DNA of 64,000 nt from Undibacterium sp. KW1 (GTDB lineage Bacteria > Pseudomonadota > Gammaproteobacteria > Burkholderiales > Burkholderiaceae_D): contig NZ_AP018439.1 of assembly GCF_009937955.1 (NCBI RefSeq), positions 1,922,001 through 1,986,000 of the forward strand. Reading direction: 5' to 3'. The position numbers were made by a program, and so were the translations under genes. This document shows positions 1-8,512 of this stretch, one piece after another. A model generated the notes under the pieces. The model ran no database searches and was not told where the DNA came from. It saw only the letters and a program-made list of their open reading frames with translations. How positions within the stretch are numbered: position 1 is the first letter of the stretch; every line of letters begins with the position of its first letter.

Positions 1-783
1 GGGCAGGCAGTGCATGAACAGGGCATCGGGATGGGCGCGGGCCATCTTGGCTTCATCGACTATCCAACCATCAAAGGCTTCCAGGCGGGCCTGGTTTTCA
101 TCTTCATAACCCATGCTGGTCCAGACATCGGTATTGACGAGATCGACACCTGCGCAAGCGTCGGATGGGCTGTCAAATACCGTGTATTGAGACGGGTCTG
201 CCGTCACCTGCGCCATATCAATGTCGTAGCCTTTGGGCGTAGAGATGTGCAGATGGAAGTTGAACACCTGCGCTGCCTGCAGCCAGGAGTACAGCATATT
301 ATTGGCATCACCTATCCATGCCACTTTTTTACCAGTGATGGAACCACGGTGTTCTATATAAGTAAACACATCGGCCAGTACCTGGCAGGGATGATGCTGA
401 TTTGTCAAGCCATTGATGACAGGTACGCGCGAATTCGCGGCAAAGCGCTCTATCATTTCTTGCTCAAAGGTGCGGATCATGATGATGTCACACATGCGTG
501 ACATGACTTGGCCTGCATCTTCTACCGGTTCACCACGGCCCAACTGGCTGTCGCGGGTATTCAGGTAAATCGCTGCACCGCCTAGCTGGTGCATGCCTGC
601 TTCAAAGGACAGGCGGGTACGTGTCGAGTTTTTCTCGAACACCATGACCAGGGTTCTGTCCAACAAAGGGTGATAGGTCTGATAAGCCTTGAAACGCTGT
701 TTGATGATGCGGGCACGCTGCATCACGTATTCAAACTCGGACAGGCTGAAATCGGAAAACTGCAGGAAATGTTTGATAGCCAT
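1..783 (-). CDS. argF: Ornithine carbamoyltransferase, 3'-truncated by the window edge
   Basis: Transfers the carbamoyl group of carbamoyl phosphate to ornithine, giving citrulline in arginine biosynthesis (cytosolic). The reading frame is open for 261 codons from ATG at 783 and runs off the left edge. Visible family signatures are the carbamoyl-phosphate loop STRTR at residues 53-57, an HPCQ motif near residue 132, and the ornithine-loop HCLP near the truncated C-terminus. About 50 residues are missing compared with a usual length of about 305. The gene is divergent from the O-acetylation operon starting at 1300. Identity is secure from the motifs; argF rather than the catabolic arcB is inferred. 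Confidence 0.95.
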   Translation of the reverse strand, partial: MAIKHFLQFSDFSLSEFEYVMQRARIIKQRFKAYQTYHPLLDRTLVMVFEKNSTRTRLSFEAGMHQLGGAAIYLNTRDSQLGRGEPVEDAGQVMSRMCDIIMIRTFEQEMIERFAANSRVPVINGLTNQHHPCQVLADVFTYIEHRGSITGKKVAWIGDANNMLYSWLQAAQVFNFHLHISTPKGYDIDMAQVTADPSQYTVFDSPSDACAGVDLVNTDVWTSMGYEDENQARLEAFDGWIVDEAKMARAHPDALFMHCLP

Positions 784-1299
784 AAATAAAACGGGCAGCA
801 AGTTAAGCTTGCCGCCGCTTGTCATAACTGCTTAATTATAAGGGATTAATCGAGGCTTCCCATATTAAATTCTGGGAGCAGGCAAATTTGACCCTTTTTA
901 CGTGGGTTTGCCCATAAAAGAAGATCTTGCACTTCTTGTTACGGCCTTCTCCCAAAGCTTAGCATCAAATGATGGTTTTAGGCAGATACAAGGAATCACC
1001 CTCGCAATAAGGGGCGTTTTTGAGAAGTTGCCGCAAGGAAAATTGCATTTGTGAACTTTCGTCAACTAGCTGGAATTTCATATTGGTTTGTTTAAACTAG
1101 ATTTCATTGCTGTATTTGCATAAATATTTGGTGATTAGCGCCGCGGTTGCGCGAAATTCCGATGGAATTGTAAGCAAATGCAATCAAGTGTTAATAAATG
1201 AAACATTTTGTAGATGAAGTTCGCCTGATAAGTCTTCCAGAAATGATGAGGGACTCAACAGCGAATATTTTTTAAATGATTTTGTAAAGAATACAAACT
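784..1299. other. Divergent intergenic region between argF and the O-acetylation operon
   Basis: An AT-rich 516-bp stretch that must carry the promoters of argF (leftward) and of the gene at 1300 (rightward). I find no convincing gene in it. The only in-frame peptide near its right end (25 codons from ATG at 1198) has no family features. There is a GTTTAAAC palindrome near 1089. No riboswitch fold or strong sigma-70 promoter could be assigned by eye. Confidence 0.5.
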
Positions 1300-1959
1300 A
1301 TGAGCGCTCTGTTAGCCGGACTGACCGTCCTGATCATTGGCGATAGCCATATGTCCACCCCGGATTACCTGATCACCACTTTGCACGACGACTTGATGAG
1401 CAAGGGTGCCGTAGTGTATTCCTTCGGTGCTTGCGGTGTTGCTGCCGGTGACTGGATGGTGAAAAGCCAGTCCCCTTGCGGTGGTGCTGCACGTATCAAG
1501 GATGGTCCGGTAGAAGTGAAAACCGGGCAAGATGCGATGACCCGTCCCTTCAATGAACTGGTCAAAACCTACAAACCTAATCTGGTGGTTGTCGTTAATG
1601 GTGACACCATGGCATCTTATGCTGCGCCTGAATTGCCGAAGACATGGATCTGGCAACAGGTATCCCGCCTGACCAAAGGCGTTAAAAACAATGCAGTAGG
1701 TTGCGTCTGGGTTGGCCCAGCCTGGGGTACTGAAGGCGGCAAGTTCAACAAGACTTTTGCCCGCGCTAAAGAAATGTCAGGTTATTTGTCTGAGATCGTC
1801 GCGCCTTGTACTTATATCGATTCTCTGACCATGTCCAAACCGGGTGAATGGGCATCTTCTGATGGCCAGCATTTTGATCTGGCTGGTTACAAAGCCTGGG
1901 GCACTGCAATTGGCAATGCCATTTCTTCCCCTGCGGTTTTGCAAACCATCAAAAAATAA
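1300..1959 (+). CDS. SGNH/GDSL-family hydrolase of the O-acetylation operon
   Basis: Likely an esterase/acetyltransferase-type SGNH hydrolase acting on acetylated polysaccharide. The GDSH block (GDS nucleophile motif) is at residues 14-17 and the C-terminal catalytic Asp/His block is DGQHFDLAGY, with a conserved VVVVNGD segment between. ATG at 1300 is the first start after an in-frame TAA at 1285 and has only a weak ribosome site. The protein begins almost directly at the SGNH domain with no recognisable signal peptide, although its operon partners are periplasmic or membrane proteins. It lies 18 bp upstream of the algF-like gene. The family call is good; the substrate is unknown. Confidence 0.8.
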   Translation: MSALLAGLTVLIIGDSHMSTPDYLITTLHDDLMSKGAVVYSFGACGVAAGDWMVKSQSPCGGAARIKDGPVEVKTGQDAMTRPFNELVKTYKPNLVVVVNGDTMASYAAPELPKTWIWQQVSRLTKGVKNNAVGCVWVGPAWGTEGGKFNKTFARAKEMSGYLSEIVAPCTYIDSLTMSKPGEWASSDGQHFDLAGYKAWGTAIGNAISSPAVLQTIKK

Positions 1960-1977
1960 TTACGGACTCTGACCCAC

Positions 1978-2634
1978 ATGAAAAAGCTTATCTTTGCTTG
2001 CCTGACTTCAGCCTTGACTCTGGCAGCGCATGCTGACAATCCTTTGTATGAAACCGGGCCAGCCCAGGATTCATCCTTTGTCAGGTTCCTCAATGCAAGC
2101 GAAGATAAAGCGAATGTGGTCAATGGTGCAGCCAAAGTAGCGTTGGCTGCCCAAGGTGACGCCAGGGTTTCCCGTTTTTACTCCGTCAAGGCGGGTGCCA
2201 AGCTGGCAGCCAATGTGCAGGTCGGTAACGCCAAGACTTCTGTCGAAGTCGTTGCCAAGCCAGGTGAATTTGTCACCATAGCGATTGTCAGTAATGGCAC
2301 CGGCATAACAACGGTGGTAGTCAAAGATACGCCGACAGATTTCAATGCCAGCAAAGCTTCGGTTGCCTTGCTCAATCTGGACAGCACTTGCAATGCCGCT
2401 GGTTTGAATGTGGCAGAAAAAAATACCGCCATACTGGAAGCAGTGAAACCAGCCAGCCTGCAGCGGCGCCTGGTCAATCCCATCAGCCTGAAAACCCAGG
2501 CGATTTGTGATGCCAAGGACGTGGGTAAGACCATAGACCTGGGTCAGTTGCAACCAGGCGAGCGTTATAGCGTGGTTGTCATGCCTGGCAAAAAAGCACG
2601 CCAGACTTTCTTTGTACGCGACAGTACGTCCTGA
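1978..2634 (+). CDS. AlgF-like periplasmic protein of a polysaccharide O-acetylation system
   Basis: A 218-residue protein with a clear signal peptide (MKKLIFACLTSALTLAAHA, cleavage after about residue 19). The mature N-terminus LYETGPAQDSSFVRFLNA matches the start of the alginate O-acetyltransferase AlgF family. In Pseudomonas, AlgF is a periplasmic partner that passes acetyl groups between AlgI and AlgJ/AlgX. It sits directly before the MBOAT gene (20-bp gap), which supports the assignment. The polymer acetylated here is unknown, since no alginate, cellulose or Pel synthase is visible nearby. Confidence 0.75.
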   Translation: MKKLIFACLTSALTLAAHADNPLYETGPAQDSSFVRFLNASEDKANVVNGAAKVALAAQGDARVSRFYSVKAGAKLAANVQVGNAKTSVEVVAKPGEFVTIAIVSNGTGITTVVVKDTPTDFNASKASVALLNLDSTCNAAGLNVAEKNTAILEAVKPASLQRRLVNPISLKTQAICDAKDVGKTIDLGQLQPGERYSVVVMPGKKARQTFFVRDSTS

Positions 2635-2654
2635 TCTGATTACGGGTTCTGGCC

Positions 2655-4052
2655 ATGGTATTTGCGTCCCTGGAGTTTCTGACTCTCTTCCTACCCCTGT
2701 TCTTTGCGCTTTATCTCGTCACGCCCCAGCGCTTTCGTAATCACACTTTATTGGTAGGCAGCTGGCTGTTCTATGCCTGGTGGACACCAAAATTCCTGTT
2801 GCTGATTATCGCTTTGACGGTACTCGCCTGGGGTGCAGCCATACTGATAGACAAGAGCCAGAGCGAACAACGCAAGACCCGCTTGATGGTGATTGCCATC
2901 GTCCTCAATCTGTCATCGCTGGTCTGGTACAAATACACCAATATGCTGGTGTATTCACTCAATACCATTTTGACTGGCCGCGACATGCCCACCATACCGT
3001 GGGAAAACCTGATGCTGCCGATAGGCCTGTCCTTCACGGTCTTGCATGCGATATCTTATATCGTTGATGTACGCCGCAAAACGGTGGATGCGCAGTACAG
3101 CATCATTTCTTTCAGCGCCTATATGGCGATGTTCCCGCATCTGATCGCCGGCCCGATTGTGCGCTACAAGGTCATTGACACCGAATTGCGTGAACGTGTT
3201 TTTTCCATCGACAAGTTTGCTGCCGGCGTGCGCCGTTTCATGGTCGGCTTTTCGATGAAGGTTTTGATTGCAGATACTTTGTCACCCATCGTGACCCTTG
3301 GTTTTGGCCTTCATAATCCCAGTTTGATCGACGCTTGGACCGCTTGTGCGGCCTACACCCTGCAACTGTATTTTGATTTTGCCGGCTACAGCGCCATGGC
3401 GATAGGCCTGGGCCTGATGCTGGGTTTTGATTTCCAGGAAAATTTCAATAATCCCTACCTGGCCGTGTCGATACAGGATTTCTGGCGACGCTGGCACATG
3501 ACCTTGTCGTCATGGCTGCGTGATTATCTGTACATCAGCCTGGGCGGTAATCGTGGTGGACCAACCCGCACCTACATCAATCTTTTGCTGACCATGGCAA
3601 TCGGTGGACTCTGGCATGGTGGTGAAAACTGGAATTACCTGATCTGGGGGATTATCCAGGGCACCGCGCTGTGCTGTGACCGTGCATTTACCCAGCGTGG
3701 TTTGTCCATGCCCAATTATCTGTCGCGTACCCTGACCTTATTCGTCGTCATGCTGGCGTGGACAGTTTTCCGTTCTGAGAGTTTTGCTACTGCTACAGAT
3801 ATCTGGGCAGGCCAGTTCGGTATGCACGGTGTCGCCATGGGTGACGCGATTGCCCAGGCGCTGCGCCCCAGTATCATCTTGACCTTTGTGCTTGGTCTGA
3901 TTTGCGTGGTTTATCCTGCCACCAAAATTGGCAAGCAGGGCGGTCTTGGTTTTGCAGGCTGGAGCATGACCTGGCCAGTGCTGACTTTTGCTTATGCTAT
4001 CGTGGTTCTGGCCGGGCAAAAAGCAATTCCCTTCCTGTATTTCCAGTTTTAG
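2655..4052 (+). CDS. AlgI-like MBOAT-family O-acyltransferase
   Basis: A 465-residue polytopic membrane protein of the membrane-bound O-acyltransferase family. Such proteins move acetyl groups from a cytoplasmic donor across the inner membrane for polysaccharide acetylation. The N-terminus MVFASLEFLTLFLPLFF is typical of AlgI/DltB/PatA relatives. The family core appears as QDFWRRWHMTLSSWLRDY, and the catalytic-His motif as GGLWHGGENWNYLIWG. About ten or more hydrophobic segments are evident. It lies in an operon with the algF-like gene before it and the algJ/X-like gene 9 bp after it. Close in length to AlgI; family identity is very likely, polymer specificity unknown. Confidence 0.9.
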   Translation: MVFASLEFLTLFLPLFFALYLVTPQRFRNHTLLVGSWLFYAWWTPKFLLLIIALTVLAWGAAILIDKSQSEQRKTRLMVIAIVLNLSSLVWYKYTNMLVYSLNTILTGRDMPTIPWENLMLPIGLSFTVLHAISYIVDVRRKTVDAQYSIISFSAYMAMFPHLIAGPIVRYKVIDTELRERVFSIDKFAAGVRRFMVGFSMKVLIADTLSPIVTLGFGLHNPSLIDAWTACAAYTLQLYFDFAGYSAMAIGLGLMLGFDFQENFNNPYLAVSIQDFWRRWHMTLSSWLRDYLYISLGGNRGGPTRTYINLLLTMAIGGLWHGGENWNYLIWGIIQGTALCCDRAFTQRGLSMPNYLSRTLTLFVVMLAWTVFRSESFATATDIWAGQFGMHGVAMGDAIAQALRPSIILTFVLGLICVVYPATKIGKQGGLGFAGWSMTWPVLTFAYAIVVLAGQKAIPFLYFQF

Positions 4053-4061
4053 GAGATCATC

Positions 4062-5198
4062 ATGAGTGAGTGTTTTAGTTTTGATCCCAAAAAAGCTGGC
4101 TGGACACGCTTTATCCCTGTTGCTGCCTTTGGCGTCATCATGCTCGGTGGCTTTGCTGTTACCCAGACATCTTTACGCGAAGTGCCAGAAGAAAAATGGG
4201 AAGGCATAGGTAAAATACACCGTCTGCTGGATGGCGAAGCAACGCGGCAGTTTTCAACCCAGTTGAATGAGCACTTCCTGTTAAGCAAACCGTTTGCAAA
4301 AATTGAACGCGGCGTCACCTGGACTATCGCCGGTGACACCGGCGCTTCTGTGCGTCGCGGCTGCGATGGCTGGTTGTTTTTGTCAGATGAGCTGACACCG
4401 TATGCGCATGCTGCAGAAAATGCCGCCGCCAGGGCCAGGATCATTACCCAGACCGCCGCTGACCTGCAAATGCGCGGCATCAAACTTGTGGTTGCTGTCG
4501 TGCCAGATAAAACCCGCATAGAAGAAGATCATCTGTGTGGTTTGCATCGTCCCGCGGCATTTGCCAATCGTTTGAATGATTGGGTCAGTACCCTCGCAAG
4601 TAACAAGGTCGAAGTGCTGAACTTTGCACCGGCCTTGGCAGCCATGAAAGAAGAACGTTATTACCGTAGCGACTCACACTGGAACGAGCGCGGCGCCAAC
4701 GTCGCAGCGACAACCCTGGCAGACCGCCTGCAATCTTTGAAGCTGGTCGATAAGCCAGCAACTGCACCTGACCCCAAAGCCATACAAAGCAATACAACCG
4801 AGCGTTCCGGCGATCTCATGCGCGTTTCCAATCTTGAAGGCCTGCCAGCATGGATGCGTCCAGCAACAGAAGTTACCCAGGTCAGCAAGGTTGCTCCAGT
4901 CGCTGTTGCCAGTGATGATTTGTTTGGCGATGCAGGCTTGCCGACCGTGGCCCTGGTTGGCACATCCTTTAGCCGCGCTGCGAATTTTGTCCCTTTCCTG
5001 AGTCAGCATCTCGGTGCCCCGGTTGCCAACCTGGCCAAGGATGGTGGTGATTTTGATGGTGCAGCTTACGCGTACCTGAACAGCAAAGAATTCAAAACCC
5101 AACCACCTAAAGTCGTAGTCTGGGAAGTGCCAGAGCGCATGCTGCAAAAAACACTGACTGTATCAGAAAAAAAATGGCTGGAGACTTTTAAGTCATAA
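4062..5198 (+). CDS. AlgJ/AlgX-like SGNH O-acetyltransferase
   Basis: A 378-residue protein with an N-terminal membrane anchor/uncleaved signal (residues about 15-35) and a periplasmic SGNH-like domain. It follows AGGAG at good spacing. The catalytic Asp-x-His is in YRSDSHWNERGA (near residue 205), and the Ser block is VGTSFSRA in the C-terminal third, as in AlgJ/AlgX. These enzymes place the acetyl group on the secreted polymer. It is the fourth gene of the run from 1300 and the last plausible member. AlgJ and AlgX cannot be told apart here; no carbohydrate-binding C-terminal domain like that of AlgX is obvious. Confidence 0.85.
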   Translation: MSECFSFDPKKAGWTRFIPVAAFGVIMLGGFAVTQTSLREVPEEKWEGIGKIHRLLDGEATRQFSTQLNEHFLLSKPFAKIERGVTWTIAGDTGASVRRGCDGWLFLSDELTPYAHAAENAAARARIITQTAADLQMRGIKLVVAVVPDKTRIEEDHLCGLHRPAAFANRLNDWVSTLASNKVEVLNFAPALAAMKEERYYRSDSHWNERGANVAATTLADRLQSLKLVDKPATAPDPKAIQSNTTERSGDLMRVSNLEGLPAWMRPATEVTQVSKVAPVAVASDDLFGDAGLPTVALVGTSFSRAANFVPFLSQHLGAPVANLAKDGGDFDGAAYAYLNSKEFKTQPPKVVVWEVPERMLQKTLTVSEKKWLETFKS

Positions 5199-5223
5199 TC
5201 CTGATTTGCTTGGGATTTAGGCC

Positions 5224-5724
5224 ATGCTAAATTCACGTCAGCAGTTGAGCATGTTTGTACCTGTGCAAGCTGCCATAGAGTTGGAGCAAGTGCGGCGCAT
5301 AGTCGATCCTGTGCAGAGTAGTCTTATCCCGGCACATATAACTTTATGCCGCGAAGATGAACTGGGGGATTTACCCGCGATCAGGAGCAGGCTGCAAAGC
5401 TTGCACCTGCCTGCCATATCTTTGAGTTTTGCTCCTGCAGAAATATTCTACGAGCACGGACTGATCATGCATTGCGTAGCAGGGGAGGATGCATTTCTTC
5501 ATCTGCGTGAGTTTGTGCTGGACTCAAAAGACATCAGGGCGCAGCGCCCACACCTGACCCTGGCCCACTCCAGAAACCCCAAGGCTCCCAACAATTCTCT
5601 TGAAGTTGCGGCCAGCCTGCCGACACCCTTGCAGCTTGTTTTTCCCAGCATTTGTCTGATAGAGCAAAGCAGCAATCATCCCTGGCGCGTTCTGGAGACT
5701 TATGAATTTAGTGATGGTGCATGA
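5224..5724 (+). CDS. 2H phosphoesterase (2'-5' RNA ligase/LigT superfamily)
   Basis: A 166-residue protein with the two HxTx signatures of the 2H phosphoesterase superfamily: HITL near residue 38 and HLTL near residue 115, about 77 residues apart as expected. Family members hydrolyse or ligate 2',5' or cyclic phosphodiesters in RNA or nucleotides. It begins 25 bp after the acetylation operon, so it may be read through from it, but there is no functional link. The substrate cannot be assigned from sequence. Confidence 0.8.
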   Translation: MLNSRQQLSMFVPVQAAIELEQVRRIVDPVQSSLIPAHITLCREDELGDLPAIRSRLQSLHLPAISLSFAPAEIFYEHGLIMHCVAGEDAFLHLREFVLDSKDIRAQRPHLTLAHSRNPKAPNNSLEVAASLPTPLQLVFPSICLIEQSSNHPWRVLETYEFSDGA

Positions 5725-5831
5725 GCTACCTCCAGCGGTATTTTTTTCGGCATATGATATGCTGAACTTTCACTTGATACCGTGGCGTTGAATTTTCACG
5801 AAAAAATTCCTTCAGCGCGCCAACATTGCTT

Positions 5832-6573
5832 ATGAAAGCCGAAATACAAACAAATAAAATCGTCGTTTTGTCAGGCTCTGGCATCAGCGCCGAGAGCGGA
5901 ATTCCCACTTTTCGCGATGCAAGGCCTGTGGCATAACTATTCATGGGAAGCTGTGGCCAGTCCCAGCGGTTGGCGCGCTCATCCTGAAGTCGTGCTGGAA
6001 TTTTATAATGAACGCAGGTTGCAGGCAGCCGAGGCACAACCCAATGCCGCACATTTTGCTCTTGCTGAACTTGAATCAGCTTACGAAGTGGTTGTGATCA
6101 CCCAGAATGTGGATGATCTTCATGAGAGAGCTGGTTCTTCAAACGTCATTCATGTACACGGGCAGTTGAACCATGCACGTGGCACTTCTGAAGCGCGCAG
6201 GCGTTACCGTATTGATGCCGCGCCTATACAATTGGGGCAGCTCTGTGAAGATGGCACCCAACTTCGCCCCGATATAGTCTGGTTCGGTGAAGATGTTGAA
6301 TATCTCGAAGAGTCCAGAAGACATATCGCAACCGCTGCCAAGGTCCTTGTGGTAGGTACCTCGTTGACTGTTTTTCCTGCGGCCTCGTTGGTCAGGGCCG
6401 CGCGGGGCAGGGCGGAGAAAATACTGGTTGCACTGGCAATGGACAAGCTGCCTTATGGCTTCAGGTTCATGCGTGGCAAGGCAAGCAGTATTGTTCCATT
6501 CTTATGCCAGGGCTGGTTGACCGAGCACCAAAATGAGGATCGGTATCCTGATTCAGATACGCACGCTTCCTGA
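5832..6573 (+). pseudogene. Sirtuin (NAD-dependent protein deacylase) interrupted by a +1 frameshift
   Basis: ATG at 5832 opens a frame with the sirtuin NAD-binding block (GSGISAESGIPTFRDA, residues 15-30) that stops at 5934-5936. The next frame continues immediately from 5923 with GLWHNYSWEAVASP, TQNVDDLHERAG, the HG catalytic-His region and RPDIVWFGED. One surplus A at 5921/5922 explains the break. The lack of CxxC zinc pairs after the HG motif is like a zinc-less subgroup of bacterial sirtuins, so it is not itself a defect. Removing one A gives an intact protein of about 246 residues. It may be a genuine pseudogene or a sequencing indel; the second frame alone would lack the NAD-binding motif. 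Confidence 0.85.
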
Positions 6574-6587
6574 CGGGAATGGGAAAA

Positions 6588-7223
6588 TTAATACAGCCAT
6601 TTCCTCACAAGCCCGGTGCCGTGGCGCTGAGCCAGCAGGTCCAGGCCTGCGTCTTCGTCCTCATGTATTTCTGCGAGACAGCGTATCATCAGTGCATCCA
6701 GATAATCATCTACTGAATTGAAGAAGGGGCTGAGCATGCTGCCATCATCATGGTCAAAATAAAAGACTTCGCCGCTGTCACGGAGAAAGCAAAACATATT
6801 GCCGTTACCCAGGTAGTCACCAAAGACTATCATGTCTTCAAACAGCTCCAGCACTTGCTCATCTTCGTGCTTGAACATATCGACGATGCCTGGGTACGCT
6901 TCCAGCAAAGGCTGGATAGGGGTATCGTTATCCAGGCTGACACTGCATAATTTTTCTGCCAGTGACAGAACACCAAATTCAAGGTGATAAGCTTTCAATG
7001 CAGATGGTAACTGGCAAGATAAACGTGTTTCCAGATCGAGAAGATCAGACTCACTGACTGGCGCAAAACGGGCCTGGGTGGCATGCCCTTCCCATAGGAC
7101 GGAGTAAGCGGTAATGACGGCACGATACCAGTCTGCGCGTTCAATAGCTGAGGTTAATGTTGGCCAGCTTAAACTTGGGCAGCCTGGTGGTGGCCAGTGG
7201 TCTGAGTTCAATTCATCTTGCAT
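6588..7223 (-). CDS. SMI1/KNR4 (SUKH) domain protein
   Basis: A protein of about 211 residues with a SMI1/KNR4-like fold: a segment resembling SESDLLDLETRLSCQLPSAL followed by the acidic YLGNGNMFCFLRDSGEVFYFDHD region. These domains are found in immunity proteins and in scaffolding roles. No toxin gene is next to it, so an immunity role is not supported. Two starts are possible: ATG at 7223 (used here), or TTG at 7250 overlapping the rsgA stop, which adds nine residues. Neither has a strong ribosome site. It follows rsgA on the same strand. Confidence 0.7.
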   Translation of the reverse strand: MQDELNSDHWPPPGCPSLSWPTLTSAIERADWYRAVITAYSVLWEGHATQARFAPVSESDLLDLETRLSCQLPSALKAYHLEFGVLSLAEKLCSVSLDNDTPIQPLLEAYPGIVDMFKHEDEQVLELFEDMIVFGDYLGNGNMFCFLRDSGEVFYFDHDDGSMLSPFFNSVDDYLDALMIRCLAEIHEDEDAGLDLLAQRHGTGLVRKWLY

Positions 7224-7246
7224 AGTAATTTTACTAAAGCCAGATA

Positions 7247-8152
7247 TCAATATCCGATCGTCTGCTTCGACTCATGCACCAGTTGTTCAAACATATCATG
7301 CCGCATGGTAGAGATTTCCCCGTCCTTGACAGCAGCCAGAATTGCGCAACCAGGTTCGGTGTGGTGGTGGCAATTATAGAATTTACACTTGCCCAGATGT
7401 GGTAAAAACTCTGGAAAGGCGCGTTCCAGCATGCCTTCACTGAGGTGGTGCAAACCAAATTCCTGAAAACCCGGGGAGTCGATCACGTAGGAGTTCTCAT
7501 CCATGTGATACAGGCGGGTGAAGGTGGTCGTGTGTTTGCCAGTGTCCAGCGCTGCAGAGATTTCGCGCGTCGCGATTTCTGCATCGGGGATCAGCAAATT
7601 GATCAGTGAAGACTTGCCCATCCCAGACTGGCCGATCAGGATAGTGCTTTGCCCCTGCATCAGATTGTGCATTAGCTGGCGTGTACCTTCCGGATCTGTT
7701 CTGACCGATACTTCATGTACCGGATAGCCGAGCTTGGTATACAGGCCAACGCGCTCTCTTGCCTTGGGTAGGGAGGCTGTGACATCGACCTTGTTCAAGA
7801 TAAGATGCGGTTTGATGCCCGACGATTCCGCCGCCACCAGGGCGCGCGATACCAGGTCATCGGTGAAGCTTGGTTCAGTCGCGACAACGATCAGCAACTG
7901 CGTCAGGTTTGCTGCCAGCATCTTGGATTTGTACTGGTCAGAGCGGTACAGCAAAGTCTTGCGCGTGGTGATGGCTTCTATCACGCCCTGGTTTTTGGAT
8001 GTCAGGGCGTATTCAACAATGTCACCTACCGAGACATCGCTCTTCTTGCCACGGGTGACGCAATGAAGCTTGATTTGTACGCCATCTATCTCTGCTTGAA
8101 CCAGGTAATGGCGGCCATGAGCAGCAATGACCAAAGCTTGTGGACGCGCCAT
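7247..8152 (-). CDS. rsgA: Ribosome small subunit-dependent GTPase A
   Basis: Circularly permuted GTPase that helps late 30S subunit maturation. The 301-residue protein shows an N-terminal OB-fold, then the permuted motif order: NKVD (G4) at residues 120-123, GQSGMGKS (G1) at 174-181, DSPG (G3) near 225, and a C-terminal zinc site with Cys and His in [15 protein letters not shown]. Length and order are typical. The start ATG overlaps the end of the pterin dehydratase gene, so the two are probably co-transcribed. Confidence 0.97.
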   Translation of the reverse strand: MARPQALVIAAHGRHYLVQAEIDGVQIKLHCVTRGKKSDVSVGDIVEYALTSKNQGVIEAITTRKTLLYRSDQYKSKMLAANLTQLLIVVATEPSFTDDLVSRALVAAESSGIKPHLILNKVDVTASLPKARERVGLYTKLGYPVHEVSVRTDPEGTRQLMHNLMQGQSTILIGQSGMGKSSLINLLIPDAEIATREISAALDTGKHTTTFTRLYHMDENSYVIDSPGFQEFGLHHLSEGMLERAFPEFLPHLGKCKFYNCHHHTEPGCAILAAVKDGEISTMRHDMFEQLVHESKQTIGY

Positions 8153-8502
8153 CAGGAAAAACTCTGCTGAAAAATCGCATCTATCTTGGCCGCACAGATA
8201 AAGTCATTTTCTGAAATGCCACCTTTGCCATCATTCACGGTATGCGTATCAAACTTGATGACGCAACGGTTATAGGTTACCACCAGTTCAGGGTGATGAT
8301 CTTCCGCATGGATCACATAGGCTATCGCATTGATGAAAGCCAGGGTTTCATAATAATTCTTGAACTGGAAAGTCCTGACGATGCGCGGGCCATCTTGCGT
8401 CCATTGTGGTGTCGCCGCAAAGTAAGCTGGCAGGCTGGCATCGTCGAGGCCGGTTTCTGTATGCTGGGATTTCTTCGCCAGCAGGTCTGTGAATTTGATC
8501 AT
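8152..8502 (-). CDS. phhB: 4a-hydroxytetrahydrobiopterin dehydratase (pterin carbinolamine dehydratase)
   Basis: Dehydrates 4a-hydroxytetrahydropterin so that the pterin cofactor of aromatic amino-acid hydroxylases is recycled. The 116-residue protein has the family signature [24 protein letters not shown] written here in part as [13 protein letters not shown], including the HH pair of the active site. ATG at 8502 is chosen over an upstream in-frame start because GGAGA sits at ideal spacing before it. It overlaps the rsgA start and follows the M48 protease gene by 10 bp, so the three leftward genes form a tight unit. Confidence 0.93.
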   Translation of the reverse strand: MIKFTDLLAKKSQHTETGLDDASLPAYFAATPQWTQDGPRIVRTFQFKNYYETLAFINAIAYVIHAEDHHPELVVTYNRCVIKFDTHTVNDGKGGISENDFICAAKIDAIFQQSFS

Positions 8503-8512
8503 GGTGTCTCCG

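Noticed and set aside
10..501. A 163-codon plus-strand frame over argF
   Set aside because: It is antisense to a gene with clear carbamoyltransferase motifs and has no family features.
1198..1275. A 25-codon leader peptide before the SGNH gene
   Set aside because: No ribosome site, no signal-peptide character and no regulatory hairpin after it.
5917..6573. Taking the sirtuin as an intact gene starting at ATG 5917
   Set aside because: It would lack the NAD-binding GxGISAESGIPTFR motif, which is present just upstream in the neighbouring frame.
6588..7223. SMI1/KNR4 protein as immunity gene of a polymorphic toxin system
   Set aside because: No toxin, Rhs/PAAR or contact-inhibition gene is next to it.
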